A stretch of 64,000 nucleotides of DNA from Omphiscola glabra (taxonomy: Eukaryota; Mollusca; Gastropoda; Lymnaeidae), in NCBI GenBank assembly GCA_964017045.1, contig OZ024797.1, positions 18,321,307 to 18,385,306 of the forward strand. The letters run 5' to 3'. The notes beneath the pieces were generated by a model. It was not told the origin of the DNA. It saw nothing but the letters and a program-made list of their open reading frames with translations, and did no database searches. Every line of letters starts with the position of its first letter. Positions within the stretch are counted from its first letter, which is position 1. The position numbers and the translations under genes are program-made. Shown piece by piece: positions 1 to 10,468 of this stretch.

Positions 1-1344
1 GCTTAGTTTATTCATACATCAATTTAAACATATCATTTGCATGTTTCCATATTGTTAGGAATCTATCAATTGTGTCTATCCTAAAGTACTTTATTTAACC
101 ATACAAATAATTTTAATACTTAAAGAGGTCAATAAATTCAGCTTGATAATTTTACAGTAAACTGATCACATACATGACGATTTTAACAAATGACAAATGA
201 AGAAATATATGATATTGAAATAAAGGAGTTGAAATGTCTGAATTTCTATTTCAAAAAAAATAATATAGTTGTTGGATTCATTGTGATGTAATGTTTAAAA
301 CTTTAAAAATGTTAGTAATCAGTTTCCTAGAACAACATTTTTTTTTTTCCTAATGGTTAAGTCAACATATTTAAAATAGATGGAAAATATTACATATTAC
401 ATACAAATGAAATTCCTGATTATTTCCAAATATATTTGCAGCATGATTATATTCTGTGTAGAAGTTAAAAGATGAATATTTTATAATTGAATATACAAAA
501 TGCATAAGAGCTGTTTTAGCTGCCTGAAAGATAGGTGAAATCAGGGATCCTCCTATCTGACTTGATTTAACAATCAGCAATCTTCTTCTGACCTGTGTTA
601 TATTTAACTCGCTAACCCTTTAAGCTACCTAACTTCCTTCTTTCAGATTGGTTGTTAAATCATGCCATGGAGGAGCTGCTCTAATTATAGCATGACTTAA
701 TATCATTAAATGACTTTCACTATAAAAATGTATTAAGATTTAGTACGATTAAAATTCAAGTGGAGCACACCACCATTACATAAGGCTTTATACAGCAAAA
801 CATTGACTAGTTCCATGCACCAAATTTAATATTTTAAAATATTTTAAACTAGAGATCTTTGCATCCTTGTAACTTGATCTATGCATTTATTTTACACAAT
901 GCCACTATTCACAGTAACTATGTACACTGTATGCAACAGAACTTTACTGTTAACACTGTAAGTATATATATATATATATATATAGATATATGTATATTAC
1001 ATTATATATGTATTATTACACACATCATATTAGAGTTTCTGGCCTCATCTAAGTGTGACAAAAAGTTAAGAAAATTCCCGATATGATTCCGATTCTGATT
1101 CCTGGCCATTATTACATATATGTATTACTGTGCCCAGATATTAACATATTTAATTAATATAAAATTGGAGAATTGATTAGAAAAGTTTATTAACTTGCTA
1201 TTGAAGCTTTACAATATGCTAGATAACAATGTATTGGAAAGGTTTTATATAAACACATCTATCAATAATTCCATTTTAATAATACAAAGATGTAGTATTG
1301 AGTTCAAAATAATATAAATAATTCCATTTTAATGAGAAAAACTT

Positions 1345-1500
1345 CATTCAGTTAAGAATCGTTTTGGTATCGGAATCGGGTCTGAATTATTCAGCTCCGA
1401 TACCGATTCCCGATGCTTTGGAAAAATCCCGATATTTCGATTATTCCGATACGATTCCGATTATTCGTCTCATCACTAATGTGTATACATCACTAATGTG
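1345..1500. repeat. Degenerate CGATTCC/GATACCG repeat
   Basis: The words CCGATACCGATTCCCGAT, TCCGATACGATTCCGAT and similar recur in direct and inverted form. The stretch ends in three copies of CATCACTAATGTGTATA. A shorter related stretch (ATTCCCGATATGATTCCGATTCTG) lies at about 1074-1103. The internal symmetry suggests an old MITE or short satellite, but I could not define termini or a target duplication. Confidence 0.35.
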
Positions 1501-1976
1501 TATACATCACTAAATATATATATGTATATATTTACATTAAAAATACCTGGCGGACTTAAATTACAGTAAATCTTTTCCTTTACAGAAAGGAGAGACAAAA
1601 GAAAGAACAAAAATAGTTAAATAAAATATTTATTTAAATTAAGGTAGGGTATTTTATTAGACCTATACTACATTTATCTCATCATAATTATATACGTTAT
1701 TTGTATGTACAGCTAATTTTTAACTAAAAATGTGAAAGCTTTTAATTAAAATTCTTTCTTTCATGTAACATAATATTCTAAAGATCAATTTTATAAACAT
1801 TTCTTAGTCAAATATTTAGAAGTAGACTAATCATGGCACAGCAAAGAATTATAAATAAGAAAATAAAATTAAACACAATGATTTAAAAGAGCACACCATA
1901 AAGCTTAATAACACAAACTAGAATCAAATTAAGAACATATTAAAAGCACATTATTTTAACAGTACTGGTTATAGAT

Positions 1977-2164
1977 CAGTTGTTCCCAACCTCTTTGACT
2001 TGCTAAGCCCCGTTTTGGATTACATTTTTATAGGGAAGCCCTTAGGGCTACCCAATGATTTACCAGTTAATAATGTTTACGAGCGGCCTGAAACAGTCAT
2101 AGAGCCCCTTGAGAAGTGCATGTGGAGCCCTTAGGCCCAGCAGAGTAAAGGTTGGCAACCACTC
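1977..2164. mobile_element. Decayed hAT-type MITE
   Basis: The left end reads CAGTTGTTCCCAACC and the right end reads GGTTGGCAACCACTC. These are near-perfect inverted termini of the CAGNGGTTCCCAACC class typical of hAT elements. The flanking 8-mers are TTATAGAT and CAGTAGAT, which share the last five bases and fit the nnnTAnnn pattern of Buster-type hAT insertions. There is no transposase inside, so it is a non-autonomous copy with a decayed duplication. Confidence 0.6.
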
Positions 2165-4574
2165 CAGTAGATTATTAAAACATGTTAATCTCTGAGCCCA
2201 TTTTAAGTCTATACCAGCACTAAAAATTTAACCAAATAAAGTCAAATATGCAATTTAAAAAAACACACAAAACTATTTATTCAGCACCTGGAATATATAT
2301 TGTTAGATATTTGCAAAAAATGCTATACCATTTACTTTTACATTTACAATTTGTGTGACAAATTATTTTAATTAAAACAACAAAAACACATTAAATGTTC
2401 AGTAATCGTTAAACAGGTAGGAGCATTTGACAACTACCACAAATAAATTTAAGAGGTGTTTGTTGTGAAAACTGAAATGCTCAAACTGTGTAACATATAC
2501 AAATTTTACAAAACGTCCAATTAACAACAAAATAAAATTAACAAACAGAAATAAATTAATTTCTTAATTTGCTGTTTCAAAGATCACATTTTTACATAGA
2601 AATTTACAAAGTATTACCCATTTAAACAGTTATTCTGAAAAGGAAAAAAAACAACATATTAATGGTTAATTTGATAAAATTATGGAAATGTTTTTTGTTT
2701 GTTATAATCTATTGTGCAAATAAGATCACAAATTGTATTAACGATGAAAAATAATAATAATAAAATCACAACCTAATGAAGCCCACAGCCTGCCTCTAAA
2801 AAAATAAGTTTCTTTTTCTTTACATTTAAATACCTAATTTTATTAATTGATTGAATAATTTTTTTACCAAAAATTTATTTTCAAACAAGTTTTGTTGTTG
2901 ATGGAAACAAATATGTATCACTGACAAATTTCAGACTCAAGCAGTAATGCAAATATGACATTTTTATCTCATAAGCAGATATTGATGGGCACCAAAATGG
3001 CTAGAATTAAAATGGTATAGTGTAAATTACTGGAACCAACCAAATCTTAAAACATACTACAAAAAATATTGATTTTCCTTCATTGGTACAAACACATGCA
3101 CTAAATTCACAATGGTTGTCATTGTGTTGTCAAACACATAATAGTTTATTTTATTTTGTATGCAAAAACTTGTCAATATTTTTTTTAAAGACACAACATA
3201 TTAATATTTTCAGCTGTTGAGAACAGCTAAAAAAATGTGCAAATTGTGGTGTTGATAAAAGAGTACACAAATAAATGGAAATTAAACTTTAAATAAAAAT
3301 ATGATTTTTCTCACAAACCAGTAAGTTTTAAAATTATGTGGGATTATAAATAATGAGTTATAAAAAATAATAAACTTTATATGAAGCATGAAAAGTTCAA
3401 ATTTTAATAATAAAATTATCAAAATTTTCAGCTTCATCAGTACTGACCTATTTCTTGAAAATACTTCTTTTTAAAATAATGAATAACCTTGTTACATTTT
3501 TTTCAGGGTGAAGCTTTCTTATTTTCTTTATTTTTGTTCTCGACCTCTTTCAGATTTCTCATTTTTATGATCTTATATCGAATAAATAAAAAATTCAATT
3601 ATAAAAAAATTAACATATTTCAAATTATTAATTGCTAAGTAATGATAAGAACAAAATAGCTTTAAAAAAAGGAATCTGAAAATACAATTTTTTAGTTTCA
3701 AAAATTGAGTTATAAACAACTTTATTGTAAAGTTTTCATTTTTTAAATTAGATATACATATATAAGTATTAGGAATGTACATAATGGGAAAGGTTTTTAG
3801 GCTCCTATATTAATCCAATGGTGAGATTCTATAAACTATAATTTCTTTGGAGTAATTTTAAAGGATTCTTTATATCTTTAATTCATTCAAAATTCTACAT
3901 ATTTTTAATTAAGAAATGTCCATACATTTAGAATAAGAATCAGAGATCAATCAGTGGACGCAATTTCAGAGTCGTTTAAATGGACGCGAGTTAAATTAAT
4001 GCAGTGTTACTTTATAACTTCTTTATAATTTTTCTACTAGCTTTCAATGTAAGCATTAAGTTAATGGTTAGATTAAGTGATGTACCCAAATAGTGGTCAG
4101 TTGAAACTAATGGCCTGCTTTCCTACTGAACAAATAATAAGGTTAATTAAAATAATAACACAACAAATTTTTGTAATCAACAATTTAAAAAAAAAAAAAA
4201 AATTCTAATATCTGTTGTGGGATAATAAGGAAAGTCTACACTGGAAATAGCCTCGTAATTTAATTACCGGTAAATAATTTTATTTTTTTTTATTTTTAAA
4301 AAGATGAGAAAGACTAAAGAGAAAAATATTTATTACATTTACATATTTAAAATTAACATTTTGAGGGGACAACGAATGAATTAATAAAAAAAAATATAAT
4401 AATAAATTTCCAGCATTTATCATCTCTGTGGTCTACAGTTTTATTATAATTTATATAAGTTTATGCTAAATGTTAAAATGATTATGATGCTGTTAAAGGA
4501 AGTAAAGTCAAGCTTGTGCATGTATTCAATATCACAGTCTCATTTAGAAAATAGGCAAGGAAGAACAGTTATCA

Positions 4575-4793
4575 TCACTGCACAACACAGGCTTGTGATG
4601 CACTGCCATGATTCCCAGCAGCCTTTGCAAAGCAAATAGCCTGCATCCAACTGTTCTGGGTTAGTTCATTTTGCGCATGAATGTAATATGTTCGTCCATT
4701 TTGTTTGCTTCTAATTTGAAAGGCATACTGTTTCTTGTCTACTCGAGTTTCAGAAATATCAGCATCTGTTAGTGGAATCTTTTTTAATGACCC
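4575..4793 (-). CDS. PH-domain protein, coding exon 2 (C-terminal half)
   Basis: This is the second and last coding exon of a small pleckstrin-homology protein. The acceptor is TCATAG before GGGTCATTA, and the reading is phase 0 with exon 1 (8054-8257). It encodes 72 residues ending at a TGA at 4575-4577. They begin GSLKKIPLTDADISETR and include QYAFQIRSKQNGRTYYIHAQ (PH strands 5-7) and then QNSWMQAICFAKAAG. The last segment is the C-terminal amphipathic helix with the nearly invariant PH tryptophan, residue 117 of the joined protein. About 15 residues follow the helix, so the protein is little more than one PH domain. The exon is clearly richer in sense-codon structure than the AT-rich DNA around it. 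PH domains usually bind phosphoinositides or protein partners at membranes. The exact family member is not recognised. Confidence 0.85.
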   Translation of the reverse strand, partial: GSLKKIPLTDADISETRVDKKQYAFQIRSKQNGRTYYIHAQNELTQNSWMQAICFAKAAGNHGSASQACVVQ

Positions 4794-5989
4794 CTATGAG
4801 GGAAAAAAATATAATAAATTAAAAAACAATTAGGTAGAAAAATCATGCTTTATATTTCATTTATTTATTTAAATTTTACAAAATACCACCCCACTCCTAT
4901 TGTATATTTGGAAAATGGTAAAACTCATATTATTTTAAAGAAGAAAAATCAATATACCAACGTTCACATCTTTATCATCATCAGGTTTTAAATGTGATTG
5001 CATTAAAAATAAATCTATCTGATAGACCGGAGTTGGTTAATAAAGTCAAAATTGTGTAAAAAAGATTATTAAAAGACTTATTGCAATAAATACTGCTTTT
5101 ATTTGTGGCTTTTATATACATCTTTAAGGCTTTATATAATCTTTATATACAAAAGCATTGGTGTCATTATGGTTGGTGTCAACCAGTTATTTAATCTCAG
5201 AGTAGTCATAGTGTTCCCCCTCCAGAAATTGAATTTTTAGATTTAAATCTGACTTTGTTCATTAAATTATTTTGTTCTCTCATTTTTTTAAGGAATGCTT
5301 TAGATTTTGAAGCATATTTATGTTTATAAAGAGTAAACAGCAATTTTTAGAATTGAATTTCTAGAACCTTCAAAAATGTGTGCAAAAGTGTATTCTGTGA
5401 AACTGTACGTTGGATTTTCATTATTTTGAATATGAAAATAATTATTTTAAATATTTTATTCAAATTTACGATTCTATCAGTTTAGTACAGTGTATAACTG
5501 TAGCAAATGAACACATGTCACATGGTTTTAGGTTTCATATTAGGTCATAGACTTTAGGTTTGAAGATTTATGCTCAAGTTAGGGGGGGGACTAAATTTAG
5601 TGGGGTATTTATGCTTGAGTGAGGGATACATACTTACAATTCAGGTTAAGTAGATTTGTAGATTTTAGGATTGCAGGTATTTCTTCAAAAATAATTTCAT
5701 TAAATTTTATTGTTCTTTTCCTAATTTTCATTGCTCTCACTCTCGGTAAGTAGTTCAAACAACACATTCTCTCCCATCTTGCCGATTTTTTGATCAAAAA
5801 TTTCTGCCCAGTGTTTATTTTAGTCACTTTTATATTTTCTTACATGTCAATCAACAGTTATCCTAAAATAATACCACCTCCCCCACCCCCCCCCCCACCC
5901 CCCCCCCCAAACATAAATTTCTTTAGAATTGAATTACATTGTATAGGTACTTCTCTACAAACATATAAAAAATATGTTAGCGCGAACTT

Positions 5990-7670
5990 CTAATTAAATT
6001 AATTAAACCAGAATCAGCTTTCTTGCTCTAATACTTTTTAAGCTATGAATTTTTAATGTGCCCGTTTGGTATTTTTTTTACTATAGACTGCACCTCCACA
6101 TTTTTTTTATCCCTTTCTGCTAATTGCTTAATGCACTATAACTCTTGATTAAATGATAATACACATTTTTTTTTTGGTTAAATTAATGTATGTAAATTTT
6201 TAAGTTCATGATTATGTTTGTTACATTGTATGTACAGCGTGGTGAGCCCAGGTAGCACGCTTTATAAAACTACTACTAATAATAGTAATATACAAACTTT
6301 ATTTTCAGGATTAATCATTAATGCTAAGTATTAAAAGTTCTAATTTTAACATTAATTTTGACAATATTATGCAATTATAAAGAAATTATACTTATCTTGC
6401 TATGTAATAAGCGTTATTACTTAAAATACAATCTGGATATTCTGTTTACTAAGTCTAGCATCCATTATATATTTAGTATTTGTAAGGCATTGTAAGGCAA
6501 GGCGTCCCCTAATAGTAATAATAATACTGTTGTGGGACTACTTATTTTGAACTTTCAACTTTTGTTCATTACTAATTAATTAAAGCTTTCTATGACAAAT
6601 GATTAAATAGTGTTTGCACATGGCAAATTCATTCTCTTACGAATGAAGCTATGAGATTATACTAAAGTATAAGACATGCAAGGACTGTGAATGGTTGCTC
6701 ATGACAACATTTTGCATACTGCATACTGGTAAATTATGATAATTTAAAATATGGACTCTACTGGGTTTTTAAACCTCAAAATAAAATATTATTGTTTAAA
6801 TTACTTCTAAGTTCATTCTAAAACCCAAGTTATCAAATATTTTGATGTAAATGGGGTAATAACTGAATATCTTCTGCCATTAAAAAGGGGTTGTGGACCA
6901 TGACATGGTCAAAATTGGGCTGAGTCATCCTAGTAACCTTCATTGTCATAAGGTAAGCATATCGGACATGAACTACTTTAATGAGAATTAATTTGCATAT
7001 GTATGCATCAATTCAATATTATAATGCCTATCAAGATTTAATATGAAAGAACCTTTATTTTAAACTTCAACAAAAAATTTTTGAGGGAAAGATGCCTCAT
7101 ATATATCCATGAATTTCCAAAATTAAGGTTGATCAAAAAAGGCAAAACAATACATTGGAATGTAGGTCGAGATAACCATATTGCAAACATGTGGAAGGAA
7201 ATCGCAATTTTATGATAAAATTTTAAATGAAAAGGCACTGACATCCTAAAAAAATTTGGATTCTGCTGCACCGACTACCATTTCCCAAAAAAAAAATTTT
7301 GAAATCTTTGAAACCTAAGCCTAAGTGCCTACAATCTACAACCCTAGTACTCAGAGTTTCATTCATGAAAGTCTGCTGTGTGCAAAAACTATAAAACCAT
7401 TGGTGAGGGAAAGCTTTAATTAATTAGTGATGTGCCAAAGTTGAAAGTTCAAAATAAGTAGTCCCTAAACAGTATTTTAGAAATAAGGGGTTGCGTTGTC
7501 TTATATAAACTATATAGTCATTGCGAATGACGTGATCAGATGAATGAGGTCACATGTGGAGATTTCGTCCATTGTAAAAAATACCAAACGAACTTACACT
7601 TTAAAAATTCGTAGTTCAAAAATTACTAAAGCTAAAAAGTTGATTCTGGTTTAATTTTTTTATTTGAAAT
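5990..7670. mobile_element. Foldback / long inverted-repeat element in the PH-gene intron
   Basis: Two separated blocks recur in inverted orientation. The outer arms are 5995-6097 and 7558-7660; both carry TTAAACCAGAATCA and CGTTTGGTATTTTTT words after reverse complement. The inner arms are about 6525-6605 and 7411-7480; both carry AGTAGTCC or GGACTACTTATTTTGAAC and AATTAATTAAAGC. The left spacer between arms is longer (about 430 bp) than the right (about 80 bp), so one arm took an insertion or the other a deletion. There is no coding capacity. It fits a non-autonomous DNA transposon with long terminal inverted repeats. The target duplication is not visible. Confidence 0.6.
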
Positions 7671-7756
7671 TTGCTCTAAAATAACCATAATATTTAATAA
7701 TTGGCTAATTTGGAGAGAAAGCATTGTGAATTACTTTGAGTGTTTATTGCAGGAAC

Positions 7757-7823
7757 CTGGTTCCGATAGGATCAAAACTCTGGTTCCAATAGGGTCAAAA
7801 GCCTGGTTCCGATAGGGTCAAAA
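7757..7823. repeat. Three-copy 23-bp tandem repeat
   Basis: CTGGTTCCGATAGGGTCAAA is repeated three times with single substitutions (GATAGGATC, AATAGGGTC). It is followed by several TTAGGG-like words (GGTTAGGGATACATTTAGGG) that are degenerate and not a telomeric array. Confidence 0.75.
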
Positions 7824-7881
7824 CCCAGGTTAGGGATACATTTAGGGTTCAGGTTAGGTTTAGGGATAGATCATGTCAACC

Positions 7882-7893
7882 AAGATGGCGGCC
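7882..7893 (+). promoter_or_regulatory. YY1-like motif AAGATGGCGGCC
   Basis: AAGATGGCGGCC matches the well-known YY1 core AANATGGCGGC. It sits in the PH-gene intron about 160 bp from the end of coding exon 1. In metazoans this motif often lies just downstream of transcription starts, so it may be an intronic regulatory site. This is a motif match only. Confidence 0.3.
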
Positions 7894-8053
7894 ATAGTAA
7901 AAGACGCAGTGCTATCTCTCCAAATTTACAAAAAAATTATTTTGAAATTTTTATTTTTTTACTGAAGTACCCATAATAATAAGGTTTGTCAATTTTTGAA
8001 TAACGATGAAAATGATCAATAAAATCAATGATGTGGATGCTTCTTTTTTTTAC

Positions 8054-8257
8054 CTCTGGAGATTCACTATAATACAGGTCACAATTTCTAAGCAAGAACC
8101 ATTGTTTTTTCCATTTTCGAGATAGTCTTGCTCTTTTCATTAAATAACCTTTTATTTCTGTGTCTGTTACTTCAGCATCTGGTTGAGAGTCAGAACGATT
8201 CGATAAACTATTTGTTTTTTGACTGTCAGTAGTGACTGAATCAGAACAGGAAGCCAT
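8054..8257 (-). CDS. PH-domain protein, coding exon 1 (start and N-terminal half)
   Basis: The start is the ATG at 8255-8257, in good context (ACAAACATGG). An in-frame TAG lies 27 bases upstream, so no longer N-terminus is possible without another exon. A pyrimidine-rich CTCTGTTTTTCGCAG just upstream may be the acceptor of a non-coding 5' exon. The exon encodes 68 residues: a Ser/Thr/Asp-rich leader of about 33 residues, then EIKGYLMKRARLSRKWKKQW and FLLRNCDLYYSESPE, the first strands of a PH domain. The GYLxK...WKKxWFxL pattern is diagnostic. At the position where PIP3-binding PH domains such as DAPP1 have Lys-x-Arg before the tryptophan, this protein has K50-K51-Q52. 3-phosphoinositide binding may therefore be weak or altered. 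Joined to exon 2 the protein is 140 residues. Its family is not recognised beyond PH-only proteins. Confidence 0.88.
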
Positions 8258-8998
8258 GTTTGTGAAATTTGTCAACAACTACATCTGCGAAAAACAGAGT
8301 TGTCTGTGAGAGTGAAAATGTCGTAAAACAATTGGCTGGGGTAATATGTGGACGACTAAATTACTAGTGCATTTATTTGTCAACCTTTACGCATTATCTA
8401 TTTCCTACATTTTATTTATATATATATATTTGTATTACCAATAAAGATTTAAAATTTTAAAAAATTAAGTATTGTTTTGCTATGAATGCAATAGAGCAGT
8501 CTTGTTTGATTTCTCCACTAAGACAACAGTAACTTTTGCCCAAAATTCGAATACAACTAGTAAGAATTGACAAAAATTATATTTGGCTAGAAAAAAATAA
8601 TAGTTATAAATAATTACTTTAAAATTTCTAAAGATTTTTAACAAAATAAATATTAGTTTGTGTATATTAAAGAAAAAAGAAAGTTGAAATTTCCGGAACG
8701 GATCATATTTATATAATTTAACACTTGACAAACTGGCCTGATTTTTGTCAATCTCATCAGCAGCCGATTGAGGGCTTATGGCACTCGGATTTGTTAGACT
8801 CGTTGATTCAACGACCAGCAACATGTATGATTAAGAGTAGCATTACCGATTCTCTGAGGGTTAGGGCTCACGTCCTATACCATTAAATTTCTCTGTCAGC
8901 TAGGATTTGAGTTATTGAATTCCATTATAATTGTGTGCCTTTCGTGTCGCGGACGCTGTCAAGTGTCGCGCAAATATTCATAGTAATCATAGGCAAAA
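8258..8998. promoter_or_regulatory. Divergent intergenic region between PH gene and PRKD
   Basis: Only 741 bp separate the minus-strand PH-gene ATG (8257) from the plus-strand PRKD ATG (8999), so the two 5' UTRs and promoters must lie here or overlap. The part next to PRKD (8920-8998) is richer in CpG than the surrounding DNA (TGTCGCGGACG, GTCGCGCAAAT). The part next to the PH gene is AT-rich with a (TA)n stretch near 8418-8430. No clear TATA box was chosen. A shared bidirectional promoter is inferred from geometry. Confidence 0.5.
8480..8824 (-). CDS. Uncertain ORF in the divergent promoter region
   Basis: This is a 114-codon frame from ATG at 8822-8824. The first 46 or so codons look protein-like (STSLTNPSAISPQSAADEID, then KNQASLSSVKLYKYDPFRK). 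The rest is AT-rich with Phe/Ile/Leu/Lys runs like read-through into an intron. No strong donor was found at the change point; AAA|GTAATT near 8620 is weak. It could be an alternative first exon reading toward the PH gene, but its frame cannot join the PH start directly. Function unknown, possibly not coding. Confidence 0.2.
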   Translation of the reverse strand: MLLVVESTSLTNPSAISPQSAADEIDKNQASLSSVKLYKYDPFRKFQLSFFFNIHKLIFILLKIFRNFKVIIYNYYFFLAKYNFCQFLLVVFEFWAKVTVVLVEKSNKTALLHS

Positions 8999-9136
8999 AT
9001 GCAACCCGAGACACCTTTCCGTGGGAGGATTTCATTTTACATGCAAATCGGCTTAATGAGGGAGCCGAGATGTGTTGATGCGGACTTAACAATGGCATTA
9101 CTCCATGAAATAGCATGTGCCTTTGTCGACAGAAGG
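8999..9136 (+). CDS. PRKD: Protein kinase D (PRKD family), coding exon 1
   Basis: This is the start of a protein kinase D gene, a diacylglycerol/PKC-activated Ser/Thr kinase acting at the trans-Golgi, plasma membrane and nucleus. The ATG at 8999 follows AAA (acceptable context), and an in-frame TAG at 8990-8992 excludes a longer N-terminus without another exon. It encodes 46 residues including ISFYMQIGLMREP and LLHEIACAFVDRR. These align with the first half of the PKD ubiquitin-like domain (vertebrate pattern SFxLQIGLxRE...ACSIVDQK). The donor is AGG|GTGAGT, phase 0, a near-consensus site. The N-terminus lacks the long Ala/Pro-rich leader of vertebrate PRKD1. Exon 2 at 29138 continues exactly where the protein family predicts. 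Confidence 0.9.
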
Positions 9137-10468
9137 GTGAGTTTGTGTTACATAAAGGATTTAGTATATCACATTCAAAGTGTCAACGAGCCATTTTGGC
9201 CGTTGCATTTCCTCTCGAATCTATTCATATTGACTGTACCAGAATCTATGCTGTGTACTAAGCCACGCCCATTTATTTACACTATCACTAACTTTCTAAT
9301 AAACCCCCTTTCCCCAATCCATGCTCACACAAAGAGGTAAAAAGAACAAAAAGGAAAGTCATACCAAAAGCAAGCAAACAATATTTATATTGTCGTCCAC
9401 CATCAACAATGAAAACAAATTCAAATAAAATACCACATATTTCTAATTATAAGTCATAATGATAATAAATAAGTATAAGGTTAATAAAGTGTCACTACTG
9501 TTTTTATAACTCACAGTTAAGTAACTTGTAACCAGTTAGTTGCTAGGCCCAAGTTAGCTCTAAGTTACATAGCCTAGGCAGGCCTATATTAAATTATACA
9601 TCAGTTTTTAACTGGTGCTGCTATTGAAATAGGCCTATCCCTCTCTGTACTCAAAAAGACTAGGCCTGATGATCATTCAACGCCCTTTTATTATTTAAAA
9701 TCCTAATTTCAAATTATGTTGAACTGGACTGCTCTTAAATTGGCGCATACCTGTGCGTGTGAATCAGTAGGTGGGAACCCCAAAATGTATGACATACTTA
9801 CAATAATAAATAATAATCATGTAGTCAATGTAGTTAATTAACTAAGCAAGTAGGCCTTAAAAGTGATTTAAAGTTTTCACAACCTATGTACTCTTAAAAT
9901 TTTTGTAACTTTACTTTTCCTTTTCTTACTTATTTTTATTTGCTGGTTTATTTTTTTTAAAGTGGTAAGTTTATTTTTGTTTGTTTTTTTTTGCGGTTGT
10001 GTAAATGTGTGGGGTTTAAAGGTATCTGATTTCTCACTCATGCCAAATGGAGGTTATCTTCCATAGTCCAGTAGTCCCTTCCAGCCAGGGTTTGAGGAGG
10101 CGCTTTTATTTTTGTGCAAACTTCAATCAAAGGACACACACACACAATTTAGGTCTCTAAGGGCAGTTCAACAGATAATTTAAATAATTATGATATGACT
10201 TATATTGAGGGAAAGGTCATGATATTATTTCATTTACTTATGGTATGCGTGCTAAATATTATGAAATTATCTCTGAATGAGTTGAAAGTGTTTTGTTTTT
10301 TTTCAACATGCGAGATTTATCCAGCAGCATTAACTTTACTATTGTAAGACTAGTTTTGTGTAAACAGTGAGGTTTTTTTCCACTTGATTGGTTTTAAGTA
10401 TTTTTTGCTTAAGTTTCCTCCTCCCCAAGAATAGTAGCCTTAATTTTTCCATTTTACTCAGCTCATTA

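Larger units (their letters stand above)
1..4574. other. AT-rich non-coding flank / 3' UTR region of the PH gene
   Basis: This stretch is strongly AT-rich and holds only short open frames that look like chance. It lies downstream of the minus-strand PH-domain stop codon at 4575-4577, so its right part should include that gene's 3' UTR. Plus-strand TTTATT (AATAAA on the minus strand) occurs near 4439 and 4331, about 130 and 240 bases after the stop, and either could be the poly(A) signal. A short (TA)n tract lies near 963-984. Apart from the repeats listed separately I see no gene here. Confidence 0.6.
4794..8053 (-). other. Intron of the PH-domain gene
   Basis: The minus-strand donor is CCAGAG|GTAAAA, just left of 8054. 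The acceptor is TCATAG|GGG at 4794-4795. The 3,260-bp intron is AT-rich and contains a C-rich tract at 5879-5908, the foldback repeat at 5990-7670, a 23-bp tandem repeat and a YY1-like motif. No coding exon was recognised inside it. The small open frames on either strand look like noise. Confidence 0.8.

Noticed and set aside
7800..7860. TTAGGG-like words as an interstitial telomere
   Set aside because: The words are few, irregularly spaced and degenerate, with no tandem (TTAGGG)n run.
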